64,000 nt of DNA from CAVQBP01 sp963848195 (GTDB taxonomy: Bacteria > Bacteroidota > Ignavibacteria > Ignavibacteriales > Ignavibacteriaceae): NCBI GenBank assembly GCA_963848195.1, contig CAWKCY010000016.1, positions 1 through 64,000 on the forward strand, in the 5' to 3' direction. The stretch's first letter is position 1. Each line of letters starts with the position of its first letter. The translations under genes were made by a program, and so were the position numbers. Below the pieces are notes generated by a model that was not told where the DNA came from, did no database searches, and saw only the letters and a list, made by a program, of their open reading frames with translations. Positions 52,019 through 59,995 of the stretch are shown in pieces.

Positions 52019-52948
52019 ATGAAAAAATTTAATAATATAAAAATATTATTTTTCTTTATCTTTTTATCTTTATCCATTTTTGGGCAGGAACAGGAACTAA
52101 AGCTCTGGCCCGATTCTATTCCCGGAGCAATAGGAAACAATTTGTATAGGGAAACAGATTTAAGAAACGAAACAGGAATATATAGAATCAGCAAAGTTAA
52201 GATCCCAACATTAGCAGTTTATACCCCTTCGCAAGGAAAAGCTAATGGTACTGCAATTTTAATTTGTCCGGGCGGGGGTTATGTTCATTTAGCTTATACA
52301 AAGGAAGGTATTGATATTGCTAAATGGCTCAATTCATTAGGAGTTACAGCATTTGTACTGAAGTACCGTCTGCCAAGTGATTCGATTATGAAGGACAAAA
52401 CAATAGGTCCGTTAATGGATGCTCAAAAAGCAATGAGAATAATTCGCAGCAATGCAGATAAATGGAATATTGATACAAATCGTATAGGGGTTATAGGATT
52501 TTCTGCAGGGGGACATTTAGCATCAACGCTTTGTACACATTACAACGATAAAGTTTATGATTCAGACACAATAAGTGCAAAACCGAATTTTTCCATACTT
52601 ATTTACCCAGTTATTTCTATGGAAGAGAGTATTACCCATATGGGATCGAGGGAAAGTTTACTTGGTAAAAATCCTTCACAAGCAGAGATAGATAAATTTT
52701 CAAACGAACTTCAGATAAATAAGGATACGCCTCCGGCATTTTTAGCTGCTGCAGAGGATGACAAAACAGTACCAATTCAAAACAGTATAAATTATTTTAA
52801 ATCGTTAAGTAAGTTGAAAATTCCTGCTGAAATTCATATTTATCAGAGGGGAGGACATGGGTTTGGACTGGCAAAGAATGGAGGTACGGAATCTTACTGG
52901 CCGGAAGAATGTGCCCGCTGGTTAAAATTAAATGGATTCATTAAATAA
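52019..52948 (+). CDS. Secreted alpha/beta-hydrolase, acetylxylan-esterase-like
   Basis: The product has 309 residues with a signal peptide (1-21, ending I-F-G). The oxyanion-type segment I-C-P-G-G-G-Y-V-H-L (about 84-93), the nucleophile elbow G-F-S-A-G-G-H-L-A-S (about 160-169) and the catalytic His in R-G-G-H-G-F-G (about 278-284) are visible; Asp is likely in A-A-E-D-D-K-T-V. Proteins of this type deacetylate xylan or other carbohydrates. It follows the glycosidase-like gene by 15 bases, so both probably act on the same polysaccharide or oligosaccharide. Confidence 0.85.
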   Translation: MKKFNNIKILFFFIFLSLSIFGQEQELKLWPDSIPGAIGNNLYRETDLRNETGIYRISKVKIPTLAVYTPSQGKANGTAILICPGGGYVHLAYTKEGIDIAKWLNSLGVTAFVLKYRLPSDSIMKDKTIGPLMDAQKAMRIIRSNADKWNIDTNRIGVIGFSAGGHLASTLCTHYNDKVYDSDTISAKPNFSILIYPVISMEESITHMGSRESLLGKNPSQAEIDKFSNELQINKDTPPAFLAAAEDDKTVPIQNSINYFKSLSKLKIPAEIHIYQRGGHGFGLAKNGGTESYWPEECARWLKLNGFIK

Positions 52949-53001
52949 AATAGGAGAATTAATCACCAAAGATTAAAAAATACTCACAAGAATAATATTT
53001 G

Positions 53002-53097
53002 AAAGATGACATCTTTAATTTTAAAAATATCCGAGCTGTCTGAACTTACATTTTTATAAAATTGAAAATGATCTTTCTTTTTAAAGATGTCATCTTT
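53002..53097. repeat. MITE-like element with palindromic ends (AAAGATGACATCTTT)
   Basis: A 15-bp odd palindrome AAAGATG-A-CATCTTT (53002-53016) and its complement AAAGATG-T-CATCTTT (53083-53097) bound 66 bases. The inverted repeat extends to 17 bp. The element fills the gap between the convergent hydrolase and TM2 genes. It may also act as a bidirectional terminator. Confidence 0.7.
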
Positions 53098-53109
53098 ACA
53101 CGATTATAA

Positions 53110-53457
53110 TTAATTAGAAACAATCGAAGAAACCTGTCTAGCAAGTTTTTGATTATATTCATTGGCCAAACGTTTATAATTAATCAAATCCACAATCGTT
53201 CCGATTACGCAGATACCCCCAGTAAACAGATAAAGCAAACCCATACCAATTTGATCTAATACAAACCGTTGAACGCCAGCCACCCCAAAAAATCCAATAA
53301 GTGTAAGAAGCAAAATAGTTTGTGGATCTTTCCTTCTTGAATTATAAATTGAGGCAAATTGTCGAATCTGATCATCACTCATATCTTTAACGAGCATTTG
53401 GATATAAGCTATTTCTTCCTGTTCAACATTTGGCAGAAGATTAAGTAATTTGTTCAT
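53110..53457 (-). CDS. TM2 domain membrane protein
   Basis: The product has 115 residues. The TM2 domain at residues 45-100 shows two membrane helices joined by a short polar turn: T-I-L-L-L-T-L-I-G-F-F-G-V-A-G-V-Q-R-F, I-G-M-G-L-L-Y-L-F-T-G-G, V-G-T-I-V-D-L-I. The G-x-x-R-F and Y-L-F-T-G-G motifs are typical. The N-terminal 40 residues form a helix with E-E-I-A-Y-I-Q-M-L-V. Function of TM2 proteins in bacteria is unknown. It overlaps the DUF2752 gene by 4 bases, downstream of it. Confidence 0.85.
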   Translation of the reverse strand: MNKLLNLLPNVEQEEIAYIQMLVKDMSDDQIRQFASIYNSRRKDPQTILLLTLIGFFGVAGVQRFVLDQIGMGLLYLFTGGICVIGTIVDLINYKRLANEYNQKLARQVSSIVSN

Positions 53458-53768
53458 TTTGACCTCACTAATCTTGTAAGAGTATATATTATTTTTTTAC
53501 TTGCCTGTTTAGGTAATAACAGAGTAAAAATCCTATTTAATAAAATAATCAATGCAAATAGACCTAGTGGATGGGTATTTAATGATTTCATAATTTGAAA
53601 ATGCATAATATAGTGGATTGATCTCCCCAATCCACAACCGGGACAGAAATCAATTCCCAAATTCTTAAAGATACAAAAGCTATAATGCGAATCCGTATTA
53701 ACAAAATATAAATAGATGAGCCCAAGAATCCAGATTAAAGCTTCAATGTTAAGAATTTTTAGTTTCAT
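53454..53768 (-). CDS. DUF2752 membrane protein
   Basis: The product has 104 residues. The core C-P-G-C-G-L-G-R-S-I-H-Y (about 43-54) is the DUF2752 signature with two Cys. Two to three membrane helices surround it. DUF2752 is usually found with TM2 genes, as here (4-base overlap). Function is not established. Confidence 0.9.
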   Translation of the reverse strand: MKLKILNIEALIWILGLIYLYFVNTDSHYSFCIFKNLGIDFCPGCGLGRSIHYIMHFQIMKSLNTHPLGLFALIILLNRIFTLLLPKQASKKIIYTLTRLVRSK

Positions 53769-53996
53769 CTAATCGTAAATTAGTTGAAAATAAATGAGAA
53801 TTCAAAAAAATTTGATAAACGGTTCTAATTAACCTTCAAATGATGGAAAACCACATAAAACAAGTACGAAAGCATTATCCCTGAATGTTAGTAAGATTCT
53901 GAAGTTACACAAAATGAGAATTTATATTAAAAGTAACTTCGGTAAGATTAGAATTAAGGTTGGTTACTTTATATTTTCAATAAAGATATAGAATAA

Positions 53997-54863
53997 TCAC
54001 TTTGAGCTGCTTAAGAATTCATAGATAGCGGAGAAATCTTTTTCTCCCAAACCATTTTTTGCAGCTAAACCATAGATATCTTTGGCGATATCTGAAAGAG
54101 GGAGAGATATTTTATTCTCAAAAGCTGTTTGGGAGACTAAAAAAAGGTCTTTTTGCATATGTTCCAGCGGAAATTCAGTTTCAAAATTTCTATTATTTAT
54201 TTTTTCTTTCTTACCGGATAAAAACGGTGCAGTTACAGGTCCACCTAATAGAGTATTAAATATAGTATCCTTTGAAAGTCCCAAAGATTCACCGAGCGTT
54301 ACAGCTTCGGCAAAAGAAGCCATAGCATTTCCAAGCATAAGATTTACAACCATTTTCATAGAAGTACCCATGCCATTTTCCCCAAGATGAATAACTTTCT
54401 TTCCCATTGTATCAAATAGAGGTTTAGCTTCATCAAAATCTTTTTTATTACCTCCTACAAAAATTATTAACTCACCTTTCTCAGCAGGGCCAGCGGAACC
54501 AGCCACGGGTGCATCTAAAAATCTGATATTATTCTTCTTTGCTTTTTCACTCATTTCTTTCGAGAAAGAAGGATTAACCGTACTTGAATCGATCCATAAA
54601 GAATCTTCTTTGAGAGAAGATAAAAAACCAGAGGTGCCTAAAGCAGAATTGCGTACAGCGCCAGGATTTGCAAGCATAGTAAATAATATAGAGCTATTTT
54701 TACCAACGTCTGCGGGGGAATCAGCTAATTCTGCACCATCTTTAACTAACGCTTCTGTTTTTTCTTTTGTTCTATTATAGACAATTAAACCATGACCCTG
54801 CTTCAATAAGTTATGGGCCATTCTGCTCCCCATTATTCCCAGTCCTATAAATCCTATCTTCAT
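53997..54863 (-). CDS. Beta-hydroxyacid dehydrogenase (3-hydroxyisobutyrate/GLYR1 type)
   Basis: The product has 288 residues from the ATG at 54863, chosen because AAGGAG lies just upstream and the Rossmann start K-I-G-F-I-G-L-G-I-M-G-S-R-M follows at once; a longer frame from 54896 adds 11 poorly fitting residues. Conserved motifs are F-L-D-A-P-V-A-G-S (about 117-125), G-x-G-T-S-M-K-M-V-V-N-L (about 166-177; catalytic Lys) and K-D-L (about 236). The family reduces or oxidises small hydroxyacids or succinic semialdehyde with NAD(P). The exact substrate cannot be told. Confidence 0.9.
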   Translation of the reverse strand: MKIGFIGLGIMGSRMAHNLLKQGHGLIVYNRTKEKTEALVKDGAELADSPADVGKNSSILFTMLANPGAVRNSALGTSGFLSSLKEDSLWIDSSTVNPSFSKEMSEKAKKNNIRFLDAPVAGSAGPAEKGELIIFVGGNKKDFDEAKPLFDTMGKKVIHLGENGMGTSMKMVVNLMLGNAMASFAEAVTLGESLGLSKDTIFNTLLGGPVTAPFLSGKKEKINNRNFETEFPLEHMQKDLFLVSQTAFENKISLPLSDIAKDIYGLAAKNGLGEKDFSAIYEFLSSSK

Positions 54864-54896
54864 TATGCTCCTTATAACATTAGTTTTATAATCCAT

Positions 54897-55403
54897 TAAT
54901 AAAATAATTATATAAAATAAAACTTAATGTAACCTGCATTATATTTCTTAAAATGAGAGATGATCTTGTTATTAAACACTTATGAATTCAATAAATATCA
55001 TATTCTATTAAAAATTCAAAAAAAATCATTTGGCATATAAATATCTTAGTAACTGAAGTTACGCAAGATTTATATGTAGGGTGAATAAAACTCATAATAT
55101 GGTTCAAAATTTTAGGGTATGAGATTCTTCACTCGACTTCGTTTCGTTCAGAATGACAATGTTTGCGTAACTACAGTTAGTAATATGATTGATAGCTTCT
55201 GACTAAAGTAAAAGGGATGAAATGGAGATTTTATCTGCAAATATAATATTTATTTGTTCGAGTGTTTTAATGGGATATTTAATCACATTCGGGTATGTAC
55301 TAATTAGAGAATATAAATAAGAATAATACAATATATTCAAAAGATTTCCGAATATATTTATTGACAGATGAGGAATTAATTTTATAGGGGAAAAATGCCT
55401 TAA
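54897..55403. other. Intergenic region with a MITE-like element
   Basis: No gene is visible. Contains element C at 55053-55177 and AT-rich sequence on both sides. Confidence 0.65.
55053..55177 (+). repeat. MITE-like element C
   Basis: ACTGAAGTTACGCAA at the left is complementary to TTGCGTAACTACAGT at the right with one mismatch, and the match extends into the flanking TTAGTA/TAGTAA. The core GAGATTCTTCACTCG ... CGTTCAGAATGACA lies inside. It is the best preserved of the four elements. Confidence 0.85.
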
Positions 55404-55859
55404 TTATTTACCAAAATTATCTTCAAATATCTTAATTTTTTCTAAACGTCTATTTAACCTCTCTTCATTCAAATAATTGGCATTAATGAAAGCAGCGATC
55501 AGATCTATGGCAAGTTGAATACCAACAACTCTAGCACCCAAGCAAAGTATATTCATTGCATCATGTTCAACACCTTGATGTGCGGAATAAATATCATGAC
55601 AAACGGAAGCACGAACACCTTTAAATTTATTAGCTGCAACAGCAGCCCCAACACCGCTCCCGCATATTAAGATTCCTTTATCCGCTTTCCTATTAATAAT
55701 AGCTTTAGAGATTATTTCAGCAAAATCAGGAAAATCATCAAGGGGGTCGTAACTATTATTGCCTAAATCGATTATATCATAACCATTATCTGTAAGCCAA
55801 AGGCAAAGTTTATTTTTTAATTCAAATCCCCCATGATCAGAAGCAAGTGCTATTTTCAT
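55404..55859 (-). CDS. rpiB: Ribose-5-phosphate isomerase B
   Basis: The product has 151 residues. It shows A-S-D-H-G-G-F-E-L (6-14), the active-site Cys in G-I-L-I-C-G-S-G-V-G (about 66-75), A-A-N-K-F-K-G-V-R-A and H-D-x-Y-S-A-H-Q-G-V-E-H-D-A-M-N (about 93-108). It interconverts ribose- and ribulose-5-phosphate. It has no neighbour of the same pathway. Some family members isomerise allose-6-phosphate instead, so the assignment of substrate is by similarity only. Confidence 0.93.
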   Translation of the reverse strand: MKIALASDHGGFELKNKLCLWLTDNGYDIIDLGNNSYDPLDDFPDFAEIISKAIINRKADKGILICGSGVGAAVAANKFKGVRASVCHDIYSAHQGVEHDAMNILCLGARVVGIQLAIDLIAAFINANYLNEERLNRRLEKIKIFEDNFGK

Positions 55860-56039
55860 TTTTATTCTCTTTATTACTTATATTGTGATACTTTTAAAAT
55901 AATGGATTTCTTGTCAACAATGAAATTTTAAGCGGTCTAATCAAGGTGACATTTATAACAAAATTCACTTTCAATAAATTCAATTATTGCTTCTTTAATT
56001 AAAACGAATTAGCTTTCAATACAATTAAATGGAGGCGGC

Positions 56040-56315
56040 ATGTCTTTATTGGAAATTATAATTTTATTACTCATTGCAGGAATTTGCGGGTCGATCGGCC
56101 GGGCACTGGTAGGATTTTCAAGAGGAGGCTGCATAATTTCAATTATAGTTGGGTTTATCGGAGCCTTATTAGGATCATGGATTGCACGTCAGGCTTCACT
56201 ACCGGATTTTTTTATTTTAAATATAGGAGGAACAGATTTTCCCGTGGTTTGGTCTATAATAGGGTCTGCCTTGTTTGTTGGTGTTTTAAATATTCTAACA
56301 CCAAGAAAAGGTTAG
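56040..56315 (+). CDS. GlsB/YeaQ/YmgE-family membrane protein
   Basis: The product has 91 residues with three membrane helices (about 6-22, 30-50, 66-84). The text L-V-G-F-S-R-G-G-C-I-I-S-I-I-V-G-F-I-G-A-L-L-G matches this small stress-linked membrane family (transglycosylase-associated). GGAGGCGGC precedes the start. The MarR gene follows 46 bases later on the same strand and may regulate it. Confidence 0.8.
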   Translation: MSLLEIIILLLIAGICGSIGRALVGFSRGGCIISIIVGFIGALLGSWIARQASLPDFFILNIGGTDFPVVWSIIGSALFVGVLNILTPRKG

Positions 56316-56361
56316 AACAAAAATTTATTTTAATATTAATTTAATACTTATTAATGCAAAA

Positions 56362-56808
56362 ATGGGGACATTTTATAAAGGTTCAAAAAAAGAAGTAAAT
56401 GCTCTTAATGTTTTTATAAAACTCACAAGAGCAGTCGAATCTCTTAACTCAACTTTGAATACATCTTTAGCTAAAGAAGGTTTAACAGAAAGCCAATTTG
56501 GAGTATTGGAAGCTCTATATCATTTGGGTCCGATGAGTCAAAAAAATTTGGGGAGTAAACTCTTAAAAAGCGGAGGAAATATTACATTAGTTATTGATAA
56601 TCTTGAAAAAAGAGGATTAGTTTTAAGAAGGAGGGGAGTAGTTGATAGAAGATATTTTAATGTTCATCTAACTGAAAAGGGTAAAAAATTGATTGGGATA
56701 GTGTTCCCTAAACAACTGAAAATTATAACCGAAGAAATAGAGATCCTTAATGAGGCAGAACAGCATGAGTTACAAAGGATGTGCAGACTGATCGGTCTAA
56801 AGCAATGA
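56362..56808 (+). CDS. MarR-family transcriptional regulator
   Basis: The product has 148 residues. Residues 42-110 form the winged helix-turn-helix: L-T-E-S-Q-F-G-V-L-E-A-L, L-G-P-M-S-Q-K-N-L-G, G-G-N-I-T-L-V-I-D-N-L-E-K-R-G-L-V, and the wing D-R-R-Y-F-N-V-H-L-T. MarR proteins are dimeric repressors often responding to phenolic or oxidising ligands. The gene follows the GlsB-like gene and probably controls its own operon; no palindromic operator was identified with confidence. Confidence 0.88.
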   Translation: MGTFYKGSKKEVNALNVFIKLTRAVESLNSTLNTSLAKEGLTESQFGVLEALYHLGPMSQKNLGSKLLKSGGNITLVIDNLEKRGLVLRRRGVVDRRYFNVHLTEKGKKLIGIVFPKQLKIITEEIEILNEAEQHELQRMCRLIGLKQ

Positions 56809-56839
56809 AATGAGGATAGTATTTAATTTCATTTAACCT

Positions 56840-57583
56840 TTATAATTTTTTATTTTCTATTTTTAATCTTTCTAAGATTTCGGGTAAGACATTTCCTGCT
56901 TTACCGAATAAAGAGAAATTTACCTGAGAGGAAATTTCTGTTTCTTCAATATTTATTTCAATAAGAAATGAGCCTGACTCCTTTGCGGTATAAATCAAAG
57001 AAGCAGCCGGAAAAACAATGGCAGATGTTCCGACAATAAAAAAGATATCGGAATTTTTCGAAGCATTTTGAGAAGCATTGAATTGATCCTGCGGCAGATA
57101 TTCTCCAAACCAAACCACATCAGGACGAATTAGACCTCCACAATCACACTTAGGTATTTTTTCTTCAAACAGAATTTTACCTTCATAAGTCTTTTTGCAT
57201 TTAATACAATAATTCCTTTCGATGTTGCCATGTAATTCATAAACAGTTTTACACCCTGCACGTTTATGAAGGTTATCAATATTTTGAGTAATTACCACTA
57301 CTTTGGGAAAAAGCTTTTCCATTTCCGCAATAGCCAGATGACCGGGGTTGGGATTTGATTCTTCAATTATTTTTCTTCTATGCTGATACCATTCCGTAAC
57401 TAACCCGGGATTTTTAAGAAATGCATTAAAATTAGCTAGCTCTTGAGGATTTAACTTATTCCAGATACCGTCTTTCCCTCTGAAAACAGGTATCCCACTT
57501 TCAGCAGAAATACCTGCACCAGTAAAAAAAACGATTCTTTTGGCAGATACTATTTTATTAATTATTATGTCAGGAATTTTCAA
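56840..57583 (-). CDS. cobB: NAD-dependent protein deacylase (sirtuin, CobB type)
   Basis: The product has 247 residues. Motifs are F-F-T-G-A-G-I-S-A-E-S-G-I-P-V-F-R-G (about 19-36), T-Q-N-I-D-N-L-H (about 98-105), the catalytic His in E-L-H-G-N (about 116-120), and Zn ligands C-I-K-C (about 125-128) and C-D-C-G (about 148-151). V-G-T-S-A-I-V-F-P closes the NAD site. The Y-Q-H-R-R motif near residue 66, where Tyr and Arg bind acyl groups, supports a desuccinylase-like capacity. It removes acyl groups from lysines. The TPR gene precedes it. Confidence 0.92.
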   Translation of the reverse strand: MKIPDIIINKIVSAKRIVFFTGAGISAESGIPVFRGKDGIWNKLNPQELANFNAFLKNPGLVTEWYQHRRKIIEESNPNPGHLAIAEMEKLFPKVVVITQNIDNLHKRAGCKTVYELHGNIERNYCIKCKKTYEGKILFEEKIPKCDCGGLIRPDVVWFGEYLPQDQFNASQNASKNSDIFFIVGTSAIVFPAASLIYTAKESGSFLIEINIEETEISSQVNFSLFGKAGNVLPEILERLKIENKKL

Positions 57584-57616
57584 TTAATGGACCGGGAATA
57601 ATTTTTTTAATTTGAT

Positions 57617-58408
57617 TCACTCGTTCTTAATCTGAATTAGCAAGTCATTTGCTTCAATTAATACAGAATCATCATTTAATTCTCTTTTAGGAGAATTAAT
57701 GGTGTTATTTAACATTACTTTTGCTTTACTATTTTCATCTTCACGGATATAGGCTTTAGCCAGATCCAGGTAAAACATTCTATAGTTTGGATATAATTTA
57801 ATAGCAATATTGTATTCATCAATGGCTTTATCTATATCAGCCCAACCAAGCCCTAGTACAGCCCGGGCAGGAGCCCATTTTTCGCTTACCTTTGCATTGG
57901 TTCTTGCTAAAACATAATGAGCCAATGCCTGAGTATAATTACCTCCATTTCCTAATTCAATAGCTTTTTTGCAATCATCCCTAACGGCATTAACCACTGA
58001 AGCAACGGAAAAGACTCCTTTGAATAAAGCAATTTTTCCATTGGCTATTCCTCTTCTTAAATAAGTAATTGATTTGTCCGGTGCGAGCATTGCAGCAGTA
58101 TCTGCCAAATTGTAAGCTTTCTGATATTCTAAAAGCTGCAGATCCCTTTCTTTATCAGTTAAACCGGGCATCTGCTCGGCAGCATATACATCAGTACGGC
58201 TTAAGCGCCAATATATTTCCCAATTTTTAGGAAAGAATTTTTTAGCTTTCTGATAAGTTTCCGCAGCTTTGGTTAAATTGAATTCAGAATCCAGGTAATT
58301 ATCGCCCTGTTTCAGCAATTCCTCTAGTGTTTGGGAAAATACAAAAGGTGTTAAAAAGAGACCAATAAAGAAGGTATATAATGTAAAAGATTTGAATAAG
58401 TATGTCAT
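57617..58408 (-). CDS. Exported TPR-repeat protein
   Basis: The product has 263 residues with a signal peptide (1-25, ending F-V-F-S-Q). Tetratricopeptide-like helices follow: T-K-A-A-E-T-Y-Q-K-A, A-Y-N-L-A-D-T-A-A-M-L, A-L-A-H-Y-V-L-A-R-T-N and A-I-D-E-Y-N-I-A-I-K-L-Y-P-N-Y. The repeat organisation suggests a regulator of microtubule dynamics-like TPR fold. Likely periplasmic scaffold. It lies 33 bases before the sirtuin gene and 15 bases after the exonuclease gene. Confidence 0.75.
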   Translation of the reverse strand: MTYLFKSFTLYTFFIGLFLTPFVFSQTLEELLKQGDNYLDSEFNLTKAAETYQKAKKFFPKNWEIYWRLSRTDVYAAEQMPGLTDKERDLQLLEYQKAYNLADTAAMLAPDKSITYLRRGIANGKIALFKGVFSVASVVNAVRDDCKKAIELGNGGNYTQALAHYVLARTNAKVSEKWAPARAVLGLGWADIDKAIDEYNIAIKLYPNYRMFYLDLAKAYIREDENSKAKVMLNNTINSPKRELNDDSVLIEANDLLIQIKNE

Positions 58409-58423
58409 GTTGCCCCCATTAAA

Positions 58424-59426
58424 TTAATCGAAGAGAGTTTTATTAATTTCGTCCTCTATTTCAGTATCAGAAGTAATACCATGGTTAAATAAATCGGTAG
58501 AAGCAAGGGAGATAAATTTAGTCCATTTATTTTCATTGAAAATTCCGGCTTTAACAGCTCTTTTGTACGCATTAACTTTTGCGCTTAGCTCATCCGCCTG
58601 ATATAATGCAATCGCTTCAACAGTTTTAGGAACAACCGGCGATGCATATTCAAGCTTTCCCTGATGACTTAGTATTATATGAAGCAGACATTCTTTTAAA
58701 ATCTTCCGGAAATTCGGGGATTTTTTTGGATTCTTCATTTATCTTCATTGCAGAAATTACAATGTGGCCTAAAAGCTTTCCTTTATCTGTATATTCAAAA
58801 GCAGAATCAAAGCTTAACTCTTCTATCTTTCCAAAATCATGCATCATCGCACCTGAGATTAGAAGATCACGGTTAAGTTCCGGATGAATATCGCACATTA
58901 AATCACATATTTTAATTATTTCCAAAGTGTGTTCAATTAAACCATGAATATATGAATGGTGCCAGGATTTTCCAGCGGGTGCAGTTGAAAATTTTTTGAA
59001 ATTATTTTCATCAAAAACTAATTTCATTAAAGATTTCAATTTATTATTTGAAATTGCCTCGATCCTGCTGAAGAATTCATTTTTCATTTCAGCAATATTT
59101 CGGTTTGACTTTTCAACAAAATCAGAAGAATTGACCCTATCTGAAGGTTCGATATTCCGAATGGTACTAATTCTTATTTGAGGTGCACCCTGAAATTCTT
59201 CAATAAATCCGGTAACAAAAACAATACTTCCATTTCTTGCTTTTTCATAAAAGGAATTAAAGTTTTCCCACACATTACACGAAATGGTTAGAGAACTATC
59301 GGACAGTTCCAATGAAAGATAAGGTTTATTTGCTCTGGTGTTCCTAATTTCACTCCTTTTTACAAGAAGAAAATGTTTAACTATATCTCCTTTTTTTAAG
59401 GTAATTAATTTTGTTTGATTAATCAT
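58424..59426 (-). pseudogene. YhaM-type 3'-5' exoribonuclease (OB + HD), one-base frameshift
   Basis: The N-terminal part (58650-59426) has an OB-like nucleic-acid domain (F-L-L-V-K-R-S-E-I-R-N-T-R, residues 18-30 on) and the HD domain start W-H-H-S-Y-I-H-G-L-I-E-H-T (about 158-170) and M-M-H-D-F-G-K-I-E-E (about 196-205). It ends early. The other frame continues as C-L-L-H-I-I-L-S-H-Q-G-K-L-E-Y-A-S-P-V-V-P, A-I-A-L-Y-Q-A-D-E-L-S-A-K-V-N to 58424. The HD domain is split between the frames at GATTTTAAAAGA (about 58690-58706). The intact protein would be about 330 residues, as for YhaM, an exoribonuclease of Bacilli and relatives. A homopolymer error is a likely cause. Confidence 0.75.
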
Positions 59427-59473
59427 TGAACGTATTTATTAAAAAATTGAACAGACTATTTACAAAATAAAAC

Positions 59474-59995
59474 TTACTTAACAACTTCAAAAACGCTTTC
59501 TTTCGGAAGGTATGTAATAACAGACCTATTTAAAAGATCAATTGAAACCGCAATAGTTTTACCACCGGTACTATCGCTTATAACACCAATAACATCCTGA
59601 AAAGGTCCTTCTTTTATTCTAACTTTAGTTCCGGGACTCAAACCTTCTGTTATATAAAAGTCACCCTCATTTTTAAGCATATTTTTTAAATTGGCAATTT
59701 GCCAATCAGGTATTATGGCGGGTCTACCCCGCTCGGTTAAACATCTTACAACAGCATTTTGCTCAAGAGAAGAAATTCTCTCTTTTTCATCGGCATAGAT
59801 AAAAATATAGCCTCTAATTAAAGGCTCGGTAATTTTCTTTTTTCTATCGCTCCATTGTTTATATTTAGTTACCGTAGGTAAATAATATTCAATGCTAAGA
59901 GCTTCAATTTGAGCGGCAGCTTTAAATTCACTTCTTGATTTTGTATAAAGAGCAAACCATGCTTTAGATATATCATTATTATTTTTCTTAATCAT
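59474..59995 (-). CDS. UpxY-type transcription antiterminator (NusG/RfaH family)
   Basis: The product has 173 residues. The NusG N-terminal domain is seen in A-W-F-A-L-Y-T-K-S-R-S-E-F (11-23), P-L-I-R-G-Y-I-F-I-Y (about 57-66), and a C-terminal KOW-like domain in G-T-K-V-R-I-K-E-G-P-F-Q-D-V-I-G-V (about 124-140). Such paralogues of NusG (UpxY, LoaP, RfaH) allow transcription through long polysaccharide operons. It overlaps the UDP-glucose dehydrogenase gene by 4 bases. The polysaccharide operon it controls is expected beyond this pair or elsewhere. Confidence 0.88.
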   Translation of the reverse strand: MIKKNNNDISKAWFALYTKSRSEFKAAAQIEALSIEYYLPTVTKYKQWSDRKKKITEPLIRGYIFIYADEKERISSLEQNAVVRCLTERGRPAIIPDWQIANLKNMLKNEGDFYITEGLSPGTKVRIKEGPFQDVIGVISDSTGGKTIAVSIDLLNRSVITYLPKESVFEVVK

